64,000 nucleotides of DNA from JADFOI01 sp965218935 (GTDB lineage: Bacteria; Acidobacteriota; UBA6911; RPQK01; JADFOI01). Position numbers and translations under genes: made by a program. A model generated the notes under the pieces. The model worked only from the letters and a program-made list of their open reading frames with translations. It was not told the origin of the DNA and ran no database searches. The DNA lies in assembly GCA_965218935.1 (NCBI GenBank), contig CBDCMH010000005.1, positions 186,001 to 250,000 of the forward strand. Reading direction: 5' to 3'. Positions 51,343-59,277 of this stretch are shown in pieces; position 1 is the stretch's first letter; the number at the start of each line of letters is the position of its first letter.

Positions 51343-53132
51343 ATCACTACCACGAAGAAGAAATCCTGGGGAAAGCCTATGACGGCCGGCTGGCACGTCG
51401 CTTGCTCAAGTATCTGGGCCCCTATCGCCGGGTTGTGGCGATTTCTATCCTGCTGCTGATCATTGTCTCCGGACTACGCCTGGTCGGGCCCTATCTCACC
51501 CTGGTGGCCATCGACCAGTACATCATGACCGGAGATTCTGATGGTCTTACCCCCATCGCTGTGCTTTTCCTGCTCGTTCTTCTCTTTCAGTTCGGCGTTG
51601 GATTCGTCCAGACCTACCTCATGAACTGGACGGGACAAAAGATCATGTACGACCTTCGTATGGAGATCTTTACTCACGTTCAGAAGCTGCACATGGGATT
51701 TTTCGACCGAAATCCAGTCGGTCGTCTAATCACTCGAATCACCAACGACGTGGACGTCCTTAATGAGCTTTTCACCGCGGGTGTCATCAGCATCTTCGGC
51801 GATATCTTCACCCTGGCCGGCATCGTACTTGTCATGCTCTGGCTGAATTGGAAGCTGGCTCTGGTGTGCTTTTCCGTTGTTCCTCTGCTGTTTGTCGCCA
51901 CCATGATCTTCAAGGTCAAAGTGCGTGGCTCTTACCGTGGGGTACGCCGCAGTGTGGCAAAGATCAATGCCTTTCTGCAGGAAAACATTACGGGAATGTC
52001 CGTGGTTCAGATTTTTGTTCAGGAGAGGCGCAAATTCCACCAGTTCGATGAGAGGAACTCCGAGTATCTCAAGGCCAATCTCCAATCCATTTTTTACTAT
52101 GCGGTCTTTTATCCGGTGGTCAACATGCTCGGAGTTGTTGCCATCGCCCTGATCCTCTGGTCGGGAGGCAGTCAGGTTCTTGGGGAAATGCTGACTCTGG
52201 GCGCCCTGGTGGCTTTCATCCAGTATTCAGAACGCTTCTACAAACCCATCAGTGATCTCAGCGAGAAGCTCAACATCCTGCAAAGTGCCATGGCAAGTTC
52301 CGAGCGTATCTTTACACTTCTAGATACCCAACCGGAAATCCTCCCTCCTTCTCAACCGCTCAGGCCCGCAAAGATAGAAGGGACAATAGAATTCAAAAAC
52401 GTGTCCTTTGCCTATAAGGAGGACACCCCGGTTTTGAAGGATATCGACCTGAGAGTCAACCCGGGAGAGAAGGTGGCCATCGTTGGAGCCACAGGAGCTG
52501 GAAAATCCACCCTCATCAATCTTCTGTGCCGATTCTACGACGTCCAGGAAGGAGAAATCAGTCTTGATGGAGTTCGCATTCAAGATCTGGACCTGGGACT
52601 TTTGCGTCAGTCGATCGCCGTGGTCCTTCAGGACGCCTTTCTCTTCAGGGGCAGCATTGAAGAAAATATTCGTCTGTGGGGAAGACCGCTCGGGCAGCAG
52701 GAAGTGTCCAGAGCCGCCCGGCAGGTCCACGCTCATGAATTCATTCAAGCTCTTGCAGGGGGATACACCGCGCTCGTGGCAGAGAGAGGAGCTGGGCTTT
52801 CGGTGGGTCAAAAACAGCTCTTGGCTTTCGCGCGCGCGCTGGCGCATGACCCAAGACTGCTTGTATTGGATGAAGCCACTTCTTCCGTCGACACCGAAAC
52901 CGAACTCCTGATCCAGGACGCTTTGGATCAACTCATGAAGGACCGGACCTGTTTGATCATCGCCCACCGGCTCTCCACGATCCAAAACTGCGATCGCATC
53001 ATCGTTCTGCATAAGGGCCAGATCCAGGAAGAGGGATCCCATCTCGACCTCCTGAAAGAGCGAGGGATTTATTACAAGCTTTATCAACTCCAGTACAAGG
53101 AACAGATGGGACAGCTGAAAGCTGGCCGCTGA
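51339..53132 (+). CDS. ABC exporter half-transporter, catalytic subunit
   Basis: 597 residues. Transmembrane domain with six helices; ATPase with Walker A GATGAGKSTL, Walker B LLVLDEATSSVD with the catalytic Glu, and signature LSVGQKQL, altered at the third position. The altered signature faces the degenerate Walker site of the partner, as expected for an asymmetric heterodimer. The substrate (lipid, drug or peptide) is unknown. Confidence 0.95.
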   Translation: MNHYHEEEILGKAYDGRLARRLLKYLGPYRRVVAISILLLIIVSGLRLVGPYLTLVAIDQYIMTGDSDGLTPIAVLFLLVLLFQFGVGFVQTYLMNWTGQKIMYDLRMEIFTHVQKLHMGFFDRNPVGRLITRITNDVDVLNELFTAGVISIFGDIFTLAGIVLVMLWLNWKLALVCFSVVPLLFVATMIFKVKVRGSYRGVRRSVAKINAFLQENITGMSVVQIFVQERRKFHQFDERNSEYLKANLQSIFYYAVFYPVVNMLGVVAIALILWSGGSQVLGEMLTLGALVAFIQYSERFYKPISDLSEKLNILQSAMASSERIFTLLDTQPEILPPSQPLRPAKIEGTIEFKNVSFAYKEDTPVLKDIDLRVNPGEKVAIVGATGAGKSTLINLLCRFYDVQEGEISLDGVRIQDLDLGLLRQSIAVVLQDAFLFRGSIEENIRLWGRPLGQQEVSRAARQVHAHEFIQALAGGYTALVAERGAGLSVGQKQLLAFARALAHDPRLLVLDEATSSVDTETELLIQDALDQLMKDRTCLIIAHRLSTIQNCDRIIVLHKGQIQEEGSHLDLLKERGIYYKLYQLQYKEQMGQLKAGR

Positions 53133-53516
53133 CAGCGGAAATTAAAAAATTCAAATCACAAATTCCAAACAAATTCCAAGTTCAAAACCTCTGAAAGTGT
53201 GGGTTCACGGACTGTCCTATACTGAGTTTGTTTGTGATTTGGAACTTGGAACCTTTCCCTGTAGATTGTAGTGGGAGTGAACTAGACGCATGAAAGTGGA
53301 ATGTATCGATTACCGACAGCTGCCCGATCTGAATCCTCTCCCAAACAAATTCCAAGTTCAAAACCTCTGAAAGTGTGGGTTCACGGACTGTCCTATACTG
53401 AGTTTGTTTGTGATTTGGAACTTGGAACCTTTCCCTGTAGATTGTAGTGGGAGTGAACTAGACGCATGAAAGTGGAATGTATCGATTACCGACAGCTGCC
53501 CGATCTGAATCCTCTT
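53133..53516. repeat. AT-rich repeat and perfect 176-bp tandem duplication before bshC
   Basis: Units 53165-53340 and 53341-53516 are identical over about 175 bases. Each contains an AT-rich hairpin-forming stretch (AAATTCCAAGTTCAAAACC / TTTGTGATTTGGAACTTGG), a putative leader, and the first 17 codons of bshC. The first copy gives a 26-codon truncated frame. Confidence 0.93.
53290..53370 (+). pseudogene. Truncated duplicate of the bshC 5' end (26 codons)
   Basis: ATG 53290 starts the same 17 codons as bshC (MKVECIDYRQLPDLNPL) and then runs into the second repeat unit, ending at TGA after 26 residues. It is a product of the tandem duplication. It may be translated as a leader peptide, since its upstream region is identical to that of bshC. 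Confidence 0.75.
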
Positions 53517-55103
53517 TTTCCGGAATATCTCTACCAGTACGACAAAGTGGAGTCCCTCTATGACTGCCCCGCACATCTGAGCCTGGAGGGTCTCAAGAAG
53601 CGAGCCGATTCGGTTTTAAGAAATCCTCCCACTTTTCCCCGTGATCAGCTGGTCGAATGGACCCTCGAGTTCAACCAAAGAGTTGGGGCCAGCGAGGAAG
53701 TTTTCCGGAATCTCGAAAAGCTGCGGTCCTCCAGGACTCTGGCGGTGGTTACGGGACAACAGCCAGGATTTTTCGGGGGACCGGCCTTTACCGTTTACAA
53801 GGCGCTCACGGCGGTTCGCTTGGCCCAGATCCTGAATGAAGAAGGCTACTCTGCGGTTCCTGTTTTCTGGTTGGCGTCGGATGACTCCGATTTCCAGGAG
53901 GTCCGCTCCACATCGTTTTTCGACGCTGATGGAGACTTGTTTTCGGTGAGCTACCCGGACCCACAAACGAATAGCTCACGAATGGCGGGAACAATCCCTC
54001 TGAACGCTGTCGAGGAGTGTTTCAGCCATTTACAAGAGCAAGGACCGAAAGGAGAGTTTCAGAAGAAAGTCCTCCAGATACTTCAGAACACCTACCCTCC
54101 TACAAAAAGTTTCCGAGAAGCCTTAGGCTCATGGCTAAGCCATCTCTTTCGACCGTACGGTCTGATTCTCTTTGATGCCCTTCTTCCCCAATATAAGCAA
54201 GGACTGGAGTCTTTGTTTTCAGTAGCCATAGAAAAGCGTCGGGAAATCGTCCGAGCTTTGAAAGGAAGAGCAGACGTTTTGAAGGACAAGGGATTTGAGC
54301 CCCAAGTTCGGGTTCAGGACTCCGAGAGTCTCATTTTTTGGACCGAGGGTGAAGAGCGATACAAATTGGAGTATGGAGCCGAGCGATATCAGAAAAAAGC
54401 CGGTACCCCACTGCAGTTGAGCGGTCAACAACTCTTGGAGGAGTTGGGCAAGCAAGCAGGGAGGTTAGCTCCCAACGTGCTCCTGAGACCCATTGTTCAG
54501 GACCATCTGTTCCCCACAGTGACTTATGTGGGCGGTCCTGCGGAAGTTGCCTATTATGCACAGATTTGTGCCATGAGTCCGTTCTGGAACAAGGAAATGA
54601 CTGTCTTTCCGCGAGTGGGGATCACCCTGGTGGATCGAAAGACTCAGCGGTTGCTCAGGAAATATGGGTTGAAAGTCACCGATATTGTGCAATGTACCCC
54701 GCAGGAGATCTCTCGTCGAATCGTGGAAGGGACCGACCCGGAACAGATTCTGGGGAAGCTTGAAAGTGTGCAGGAAGAACTCACAGCCGCACTCAAGTCG
54801 TTGGGAAATGATATTGTGAAGATTGACCCAACAGTAGCAGAGATGTTGGGGGGGGCTGAGAAGAAGATTCTTTATCAGATCGAAAAGATCCAAAAGCGAT
54901 TTGTTGCCAATAGCCAAAACCAGCAAGAGAACTTTGGGCGACACCTGGATTACCTGTATTCTCACCTTTACCCCAGGGGAAAGCTTCAGGAACGGGTCTT
55001 GAGTTTCAACCAGTTTTTGAGTGAAGAGGGTCCCGATCTGGTCGAGCGTTTAATGGATGTGATCAACCCGTTTTGCCCAAGTCATCAAGTGATATATTTG
55101 TGA
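53466..55103 (+). CDS. bshC: Putative cysteine ligase BshC (bacillithiol biosynthesis)
   Basis: 545 residues. The Rossmann-like core with VVTGQQPGFFGGPAFTVYKA, VFWLASDDSDFQEV, and the later FPRVGITLVDRKTQRLL with a C-terminal coiled coil is diagnostic. BshC joins cysteine to glucosaminyl-malate in the last step of bacillithiol synthesis. bshA and bshB are not in the window. The second copy of the duplicated leader precedes this start. Confidence 0.93.
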   Translation: MKVECIDYRQLPDLNPLFPEYLYQYDKVESLYDCPAHLSLEGLKKRADSVLRNPPTFPRDQLVEWTLEFNQRVGASEEVFRNLEKLRSSRTLAVVTGQQPGFFGGPAFTVYKALTAVRLAQILNEEGYSAVPVFWLASDDSDFQEVRSTSFFDADGDLFSVSYPDPQTNSSRMAGTIPLNAVEECFSHLQEQGPKGEFQKKVLQILQNTYPPTKSFREALGSWLSHLFRPYGLILFDALLPQYKQGLESLFSVAIEKRREIVRALKGRADVLKDKGFEPQVRVQDSESLIFWTEGEERYKLEYGAERYQKKAGTPLQLSGQQLLEELGKQAGRLAPNVLLRPIVQDHLFPTVTYVGGPAEVAYYAQICAMSPFWNKEMTVFPRVGITLVDRKTQRLLRKYGLKVTDIVQCTPQEISRRIVEGTDPEQILGKLESVQEELTAALKSLGNDIVKIDPTVAEMLGGAEKKILYQIEKIQKRFVANSQNQQENFGRHLDYLYSHLYPRGKLQERVLSFNQFLSEEGPDLVERLMDVINPFCPSHQVIYL

Positions 55104-55139
55104 GATCTTTCACGCACCTTTCCCATTTAGGCTCCTGAA

Positions 55140-56576
55140 ATGTTTCATCGCCAGTATCGACTGTATGCGAATTTGCTTCTGGGTGCTGACGTCCTGGCAG
55201 GTCTGTGGGGACTGTATCTCGCATACTATCTACGCTACTACCTGGTCCGCTTCGCTCCTCTTGAGGTCAGTAGTTTTTTCAATCCGGAACTGCTTCCCTT
55301 CCGAGACTATCTTCTCTATTTTCTGATCGCTACTCCATTGTGGGTCCTTCTCTTGATGTTGACCCAGCGCTATTCTGCGGTGGTGCGCCTTCCCTTGGGG
55401 GTGCAGGCATTTCGGGTTTTACAATTCATCGTGGCCGCTGGCTTTTCCATGGGCTTTCTGGCTTATAGTTTCAAGCTCTTGGTCAGCCGGCCGGTTTTCT
55501 TTACCTTCTGTTGTTTTGCGGTCCTGATCCTTTCACTCAATCGAATGATCCTGCATTGGGTTCTTCGCAGCGGCAACATTAATGAGCACAGTCAGATCAA
55601 GATCCTCATCGCGGGTACGGACGAGCGAGCAAGACGGCTGGGGAAATTGGTGGAGAACTACAGAAACTGGGGTTACCACGTTGTCGGCTACCTGAGCAGC
55701 GAAGAAGACCGAAAACCCTCCCAAGACCTGGAAGTGGTGGGTTCACTGAAGGACCTGCCGCATTTGTTGCACGAGCATGTGGTCGACGAAGTCATCTTTG
55801 TGGGTTCCGAGAGGAAAAATTTGGAAGAGTTTGAAGATCTGATTGAACTCTGCCAGGATCTCGGCATTCGAATTCGAGTTGCCACTGACTTCCTTCTTAA
55901 TCTCACTTCCGAAGTCTCACTGGAGTACCTCGAGGGCCTGCCCATGCTCACCTTTTCAACCGTTCCCGATGACACCATCGGCATTCTCGGCAAAAGAGTG
56001 GTGGATGTGTTGGTAGCCTTGGTCCTGCTGGTGGTATCTTCCCCCTTTGCCTTGATTACAGCGGCTTGCATCAAATTGACTTCCTCCGGACCCATCCTCT
56101 ACAGACAGGTCCGATGCGGTCTTTATGGACGGAAATTCAAGCTGTTCAAACTCAGAACGATGATCGAGGGTGCGGAAGACAAATTGTGGGAGATTAAACA
56201 TCTCAATGAGATGGGGGGCCCTGTCTTTAAAATGCGCAACGATCCTCGAGTCACGCCACTGGGTCGAGTTTTGCGGAAGTTCAGCATTGACGAATTACCC
56301 CAGGTCTGGAATGTCCTCAAAGGGGAAATGAGTATCGTCGGCCCTCGAGCACCGCTGCTCGAGGAGGTCCAGCACTACACCACCAAACAGAGGCGCCGGC
56401 TGAGCGTAAAGCCTGGAATCACCTGTCTTTGGCAAGTTTCTGGCCGGAACGATATCGATTTTAGTAGATGGATGGAACTGGATCTCGAGTACATTGATAA
56501 TTGGTCCTTCTGGCTGGATATTCGAATCATGTTGAAAACCATTCCTGCCGTATTCACCGCGCGGGGAGCCCGCTGA
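55140..56576 (+). CDS. Polyprenyl-phosphate sugar-1-phosphate transferase
   Basis: 478 residues. Four to five N-terminal helices, a CoA-binding-like Rossmann part (KILIAGTDERARRLGKLV), a further helix (VVDVLVALVLLVVSSPFALI) and the catalytic sugar transferase domain (GPILYRQVRCGLYGRKFKLF, FSIDELPQVWNVLKGEMSIV, KPGITCLWQVSGRNDIDF). It begins assembly of an exopolysaccharide or O-antigen repeat on undecaprenyl phosphate. No other glycan genes are adjacent. Confidence 0.93.
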   Translation: MFHRQYRLYANLLLGADVLAGLWGLYLAYYLRYYLVRFAPLEVSSFFNPELLPFRDYLLYFLIATPLWVLLLMLTQRYSAVVRLPLGVQAFRVLQFIVAAGFSMGFLAYSFKLLVSRPVFFTFCCFAVLILSLNRMILHWVLRSGNINEHSQIKILIAGTDERARRLGKLVENYRNWGYHVVGYLSSEEDRKPSQDLEVVGSLKDLPHLLHEHVVDEVIFVGSERKNLEEFEDLIELCQDLGIRIRVATDFLLNLTSEVSLEYLEGLPMLTFSTVPDDTIGILGKRVVDVLVALVLLVVSSPFALITAACIKLTSSGPILYRQVRCGLYGRKFKLFKLRTMIEGAEDKLWEIKHLNEMGGPVFKMRNDPRVTPLGRVLRKFSIDELPQVWNVLKGEMSIVGPRAPLLEEVQHYTTKQRRRLSVKPGITCLWQVSGRNDIDFSRWMELDLEYIDNWSFWLDIRIMLKTIPAVFTARGAR

Positions 56577-56744
56577 CACCGCTGACCTCGGTCAGCGGAA
56601 ATCCCAAATTCAAAAGCTCTGAGAGTGTGGGTTCAGGGATTGTTTTGTGCTGAGTTTGTTTGTGATTTGGAACTTGAAATTTGTGATTTGTTTGTGATTT
56701 GGAATTTAGGATTTGGGATTTGCTTGTGATCTCAAATTCCAAAC
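56577..56744. repeat. AT-rich interspersed repeat, third copy
   Basis: After a CCGCTGA..TCAGCGG hairpin right behind the sugar transferase stop comes ..GGAAATCCCAAATTC..AGTGTGGGTTCA..GAGTTTGTTTGTGATTTGG.., matching 53133-53290 with scattered differences. The tail repeats TTTGTGATTTGGAA several times. The hairpin may end transcription. Confidence 0.75.
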
Positions 56745-56775
56745 CTGACCTGGCTCCTGGCTTCCAAGGTATAAT
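56745..56775 (+). promoter_or_regulatory. Candidate promoter giving a leaderless pilD transcript
   Basis: TATAAT at 56770-56775 is six bases before the ATG at 56782, with CTGACC 19 bases upstream as a weak -35. Transcription from it would start at or next to the ATG. AGGG directly abuts the ATG and is too close to act as a normal ribosome binding site. Confidence 0.4.
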
Positions 56776-56781
56776 TTAGGG

Positions 56782-57588
56782 ATGATTGATGGATTCGTGA
56801 TCGCCTTTGGGCTGGCGATGGGAAGCTTCTTGAATGTCTGCATCATTCGAATTCCCCGGGGCCAGTCCATCACGCGCCCCAGGTCGCGCTGCCCTCATTG
56901 CGATCACGCCATCAGACCCTGGGAGAATATTCCTGTCTTCAGCTATCTCTTCCTGCGCGGAAAATGCAGCCAATGTGGGGCGAGCATTTCCTGGGTTTAT
57001 CCCACCGTGGAGGTGGCTACGGGCCTCACTTTTTACCTTCTCTTTCTCAAGTACGGATTTTACACGCCCCTCTTTGTCAACATGGTCTTCTTTGGCGTGC
57101 TTCTGATTCTGACTTTCGTTGACCTTTTTGAAAGGATTCTTCCCAATGTCTTGACTCTGGGTGGCTCGGTCTTTGGTTTCCTGGTGTCACCCTTTCAATC
57201 GGGAGAGTTCTTTTACCCGTTTCGCTTTCTGGATCTCCCCAATGTGATGTGGACCCACTATACGGACTCCATCATCGGCATTTTTGTGGGTGGAGGGTTT
57301 CTTTGGTTGGTAGCCGAACTTTATTTCAGAGTGCGGAAAATAGAAGGCATGGGATTCGGTGATATCAAGATGATGGCAATGGTAGGCGCCTTTATGGGAT
57401 GGGGCTATGCCTGGCTGACGATACTCCTGGGATCGCTATTGGGAGCCCTGGTGGGATCCCTTTTCATTTTGATGTTTCGTAAAGGGGGCAGATATGAACT
57501 ACCCTTTGGAAGTTTCCTGGCCGTGGGCGCCATGGCCAGCACCCTGTGGGGACGAGAAGTCTTCTCTCTCTACTTGAGTCGATTCTAA
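56782..57588 (+). CDS. pilD: Prepilin peptidase/N-methyltransferase
   Basis: 268 residues. GLAMGSFLNVCIIRIPRG, a zinc CxxC pair (CPHC, CSQC), and the aspartyl protease motifs FVDLFERILPN and GMGFGDIKMMAMVGAFMG, with several helices. It cleaves and N-methylates type IV prepilins such as the one at 61333-61794. Confidence 0.95.
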   Translation: MIDGFVIAFGLAMGSFLNVCIIRIPRGQSITRPRSRCPHCDHAIRPWENIPVFSYLFLRGKCSQCGASISWVYPTVEVATGLTFYLLFLKYGFYTPLFVNMVFFGVLLILTFVDLFERILPNVLTLGGSVFGFLVSPFQSGEFFYPFRFLDLPNVMWTHYTDSIIGIFVGGGFLWLVAELYFRVRKIEGMGFGDIKMMAMVGAFMGWGYAWLTILLGSLLGALVGSLFILMFRKGGRYELPFGSFLAVGAMASTLWGREVFSLYLSRF

Positions 57589-57610
57589 AACTTCTGCCTC
57601 GGGAACGTCC

Positions 57611-57647
57611 GGAATGTAGGAGGCACCTCAGGTGCCTCCCACATTCC
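57611..57647. repeat. Complete 37-bp palindrome of the GGCACCTCAGGTGCC family
   Basis: GGAATGTAGGAGGCACCTCA.. reads the same on both strands except for two positions. It lies just after pilD and may work as a terminator. See 33283-33402 and 47976-48002. Confidence 0.88.
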
Positions 57648-57723
57648 TATCTCAGCAGCGAAATTTACCTCGTAGTTTTTCCGATTGGCGCGTTATAGCC
57701 AGTAAAGAAAGGAGAAAAATGTA

Positions 57724-58017
57724 ATGAAAGTATCCATGGCCATCTTGATTCCTCTTCTTCTCATCTCACTGGCACTGGGCGAAGAGATACCGAAGATCGA
57801 CCTCAACACGGCGACGCTCTCACAACTTGATCGCCTGCCAGGCATCGGGCCGGTGATTGCCGAACGCATTCTGGAGCTTCGCGAGAAGAGTGGTCCCTTC
57901 AGAAAAATCGAGGATTTGATGAATATCCGGGGAATCGGCGAGAAGAAGTTCCTGAAGCTGAAGGATCTGATTACCATCAAAACGCCCAAGCAGGAGTCAG
58001 ACGGCAACAGCCAGTAG
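57724..58017 (+). CDS. comEA: ComEA-like helix-hairpin-helix DNA-binding protein
   Basis: 97 residues. Signal peptide (MAILIPLLLISLALG), then the ComEA repeat IDLNTATLSQLDRLPGIGPV and IEDLMNIRGIGEKKFLKL. AAGGAGAAAA precedes the ATG. ComEA binds incoming DNA in the periplasm. It lies near pilD, suggesting a natural transformation role; other com genes are not seen. Confidence 0.93.
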   Translation: MKVSMAILIPLLLISLALGEEIPKIDLNTATLSQLDRLPGIGPVIAERILELREKSGPFRKIEDLMNIRGIGEKKFLKLKDLITIKTPKQESDGNSQ

Positions 58018-58060
58018 TCAGGGGTCAGGAGAAACTGTTAGGTGTCAGCTGTCAGCCGGT

Positions 58061-59083
58061 TTACGCGTCGTCTCGCTTAAGCGTCGGTCGCTCCTTCTTT
58101 GGTTCTTGCTCTGAACCACCTTCTCCCGTGCCCTCCTGATTGGTCTTGCGCTTGAGCGTGGGCCTTTTGGCCGCACCGCCAGCGGCGGATGAACCGGGGG
58201 CAAGCAGGCTGTTGTCGATCTCGATCAGACGGTTCTTGACCCGTTCAAACTCAGAGCCACTGAGCATATATTCGTCCTTGACAGGAAGATAGGAAATCTC
58301 CTCCTGGACCTTAACAATGCGGGATTCATGGCTGGGATGAGTCCGCCAAAAGCTGGCGAATTTACCGGGTTTGTCCTCTTCCTTGGCCTGCAGCTTCTCA
58401 AAGAAGGTGATGAAGGCGTTGGGATCATAGTCGGTATTCCAGAGGTACTGGGTACCCAGTTGGTCGGCCTCCTCCTCTGAATTCCGGGTAATTCCGAGAA
58501 CGGCCAGGGACATCCCCATCCCCAGAGCCGCGTTGATTCCGTATTGGGCCCAGTACCCGCCGCCGACGAACATGGCAGGAAGTGAGGCAAACTGCATTAA
58601 CTGACCCTTCGTCATCCGTTCCGTAGCGTGACGGGCGGCCACGTGAGCGATTTCATGAGCCATAACACCTGCCAATTCGGATTCACTTTCCGCTTCCAGA
58701 ATGAGGCCTTTGTTGATGTAGAAGTACCCTCCCGGCAAAGCGAAGGCGTTTACGTCATCCGAGTCAACGACTTTGATGACGAAGGGAACCTTGGCATCCG
58801 AGTGCTTCACGATCTCCTGGCCGAGTCGATCGATGTAGTCGGTAACAACAGGGTCCTCAACAAGACGCGCGGTTTGCTCGAAAACTTGTGAGTACTCCGC
58901 GCCCATCTGAATTTCCTTCTCCAAGGAGACGAAATTCGGGAAGAAAAAGGCGACTTTGCCGTTGATTTTGCGGTTCCCTATATCCTCCACGTCGCCATGT
59001 TTCCGTTCGGCAAAGGCCTGCAACGGAAACAGGAAGACTAGAAGGAGCAGGAATCCAACCGTTTTGTGTGCTTTGTGCCTCAT
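58061..59083 (-). CDS. M48-family metalloprotease (BepA/LoiP-like), exported
   Basis: 340 residues. Signal peptide (VGFLLLLVFLFPLQAFA), then an M48 domain with GVMAHEIAHVAARHATE, a distal Glu in NSEEEADQLGTQYL, and HPSHESRIVKVQEEI. The charged tail carries the motif RPTLKR twice (near residues 308 and 333; the first spelled KRPTLKRK). It should act in periplasmic protein quality control. A TATAAT -10 box lies 32 bases upstream. Confidence 0.93.
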   Translation of the reverse strand: MRHKAHKTVGFLLLLVFLFPLQAFAERKHGDVEDIGNRKINGKVAFFFPNFVSLEKEIQMGAEYSQVFEQTARLVEDPVVTDYIDRLGQEIVKHSDAKVPFVIKVVDSDDVNAFALPGGYFYINKGLILEAESESELAGVMAHEIAHVAARHATERMTKGQLMQFASLPAMFVGGGYWAQYGINAALGMGMSLAVLGITRNSEEEADQLGTQYLWNTDYDPNAFITFFEKLQAKEEDKPGKFASFWRTHPSHESRIVKVQEEISYLPVKDEYMLSGSEFERVKNRLIEIDNSLLAPGSSAAGGAAKRPTLKRKTNQEGTGEGGSEQEPKKERPTLKRDDA

Positions 59084-59114
59084 TTCAGCGTGCCCTCTGT
59101 TTGATCTTCACTCT

Positions 59115-59143
59115 ATTATACCCTATCTCAATCTTTTCTTCAC
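59115..59143 (-). promoter_or_regulatory. Candidate promoter of the M48 protease gene
   Basis: Minus strand: perfect -10 TATAAT (59115-59120) and a weak -35 GTGAAG (59138-59143) with 17-base spacing. The predicted leader is ~25 bases with GAGGG before the ATG. Confidence 0.5.
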
Positions 59144-59277
59144 GTCTATTGTTTGATACTGTCGTCACCTATTCAGACGATAACTCGCGCCAGATGTTTC
59201 ACTTTCAACTAGGATTAACTTGAGAGCGGTTGGAAAGTCAACAAAAATCAACCCGAAATAAGCCCCAAATGCTTTAA

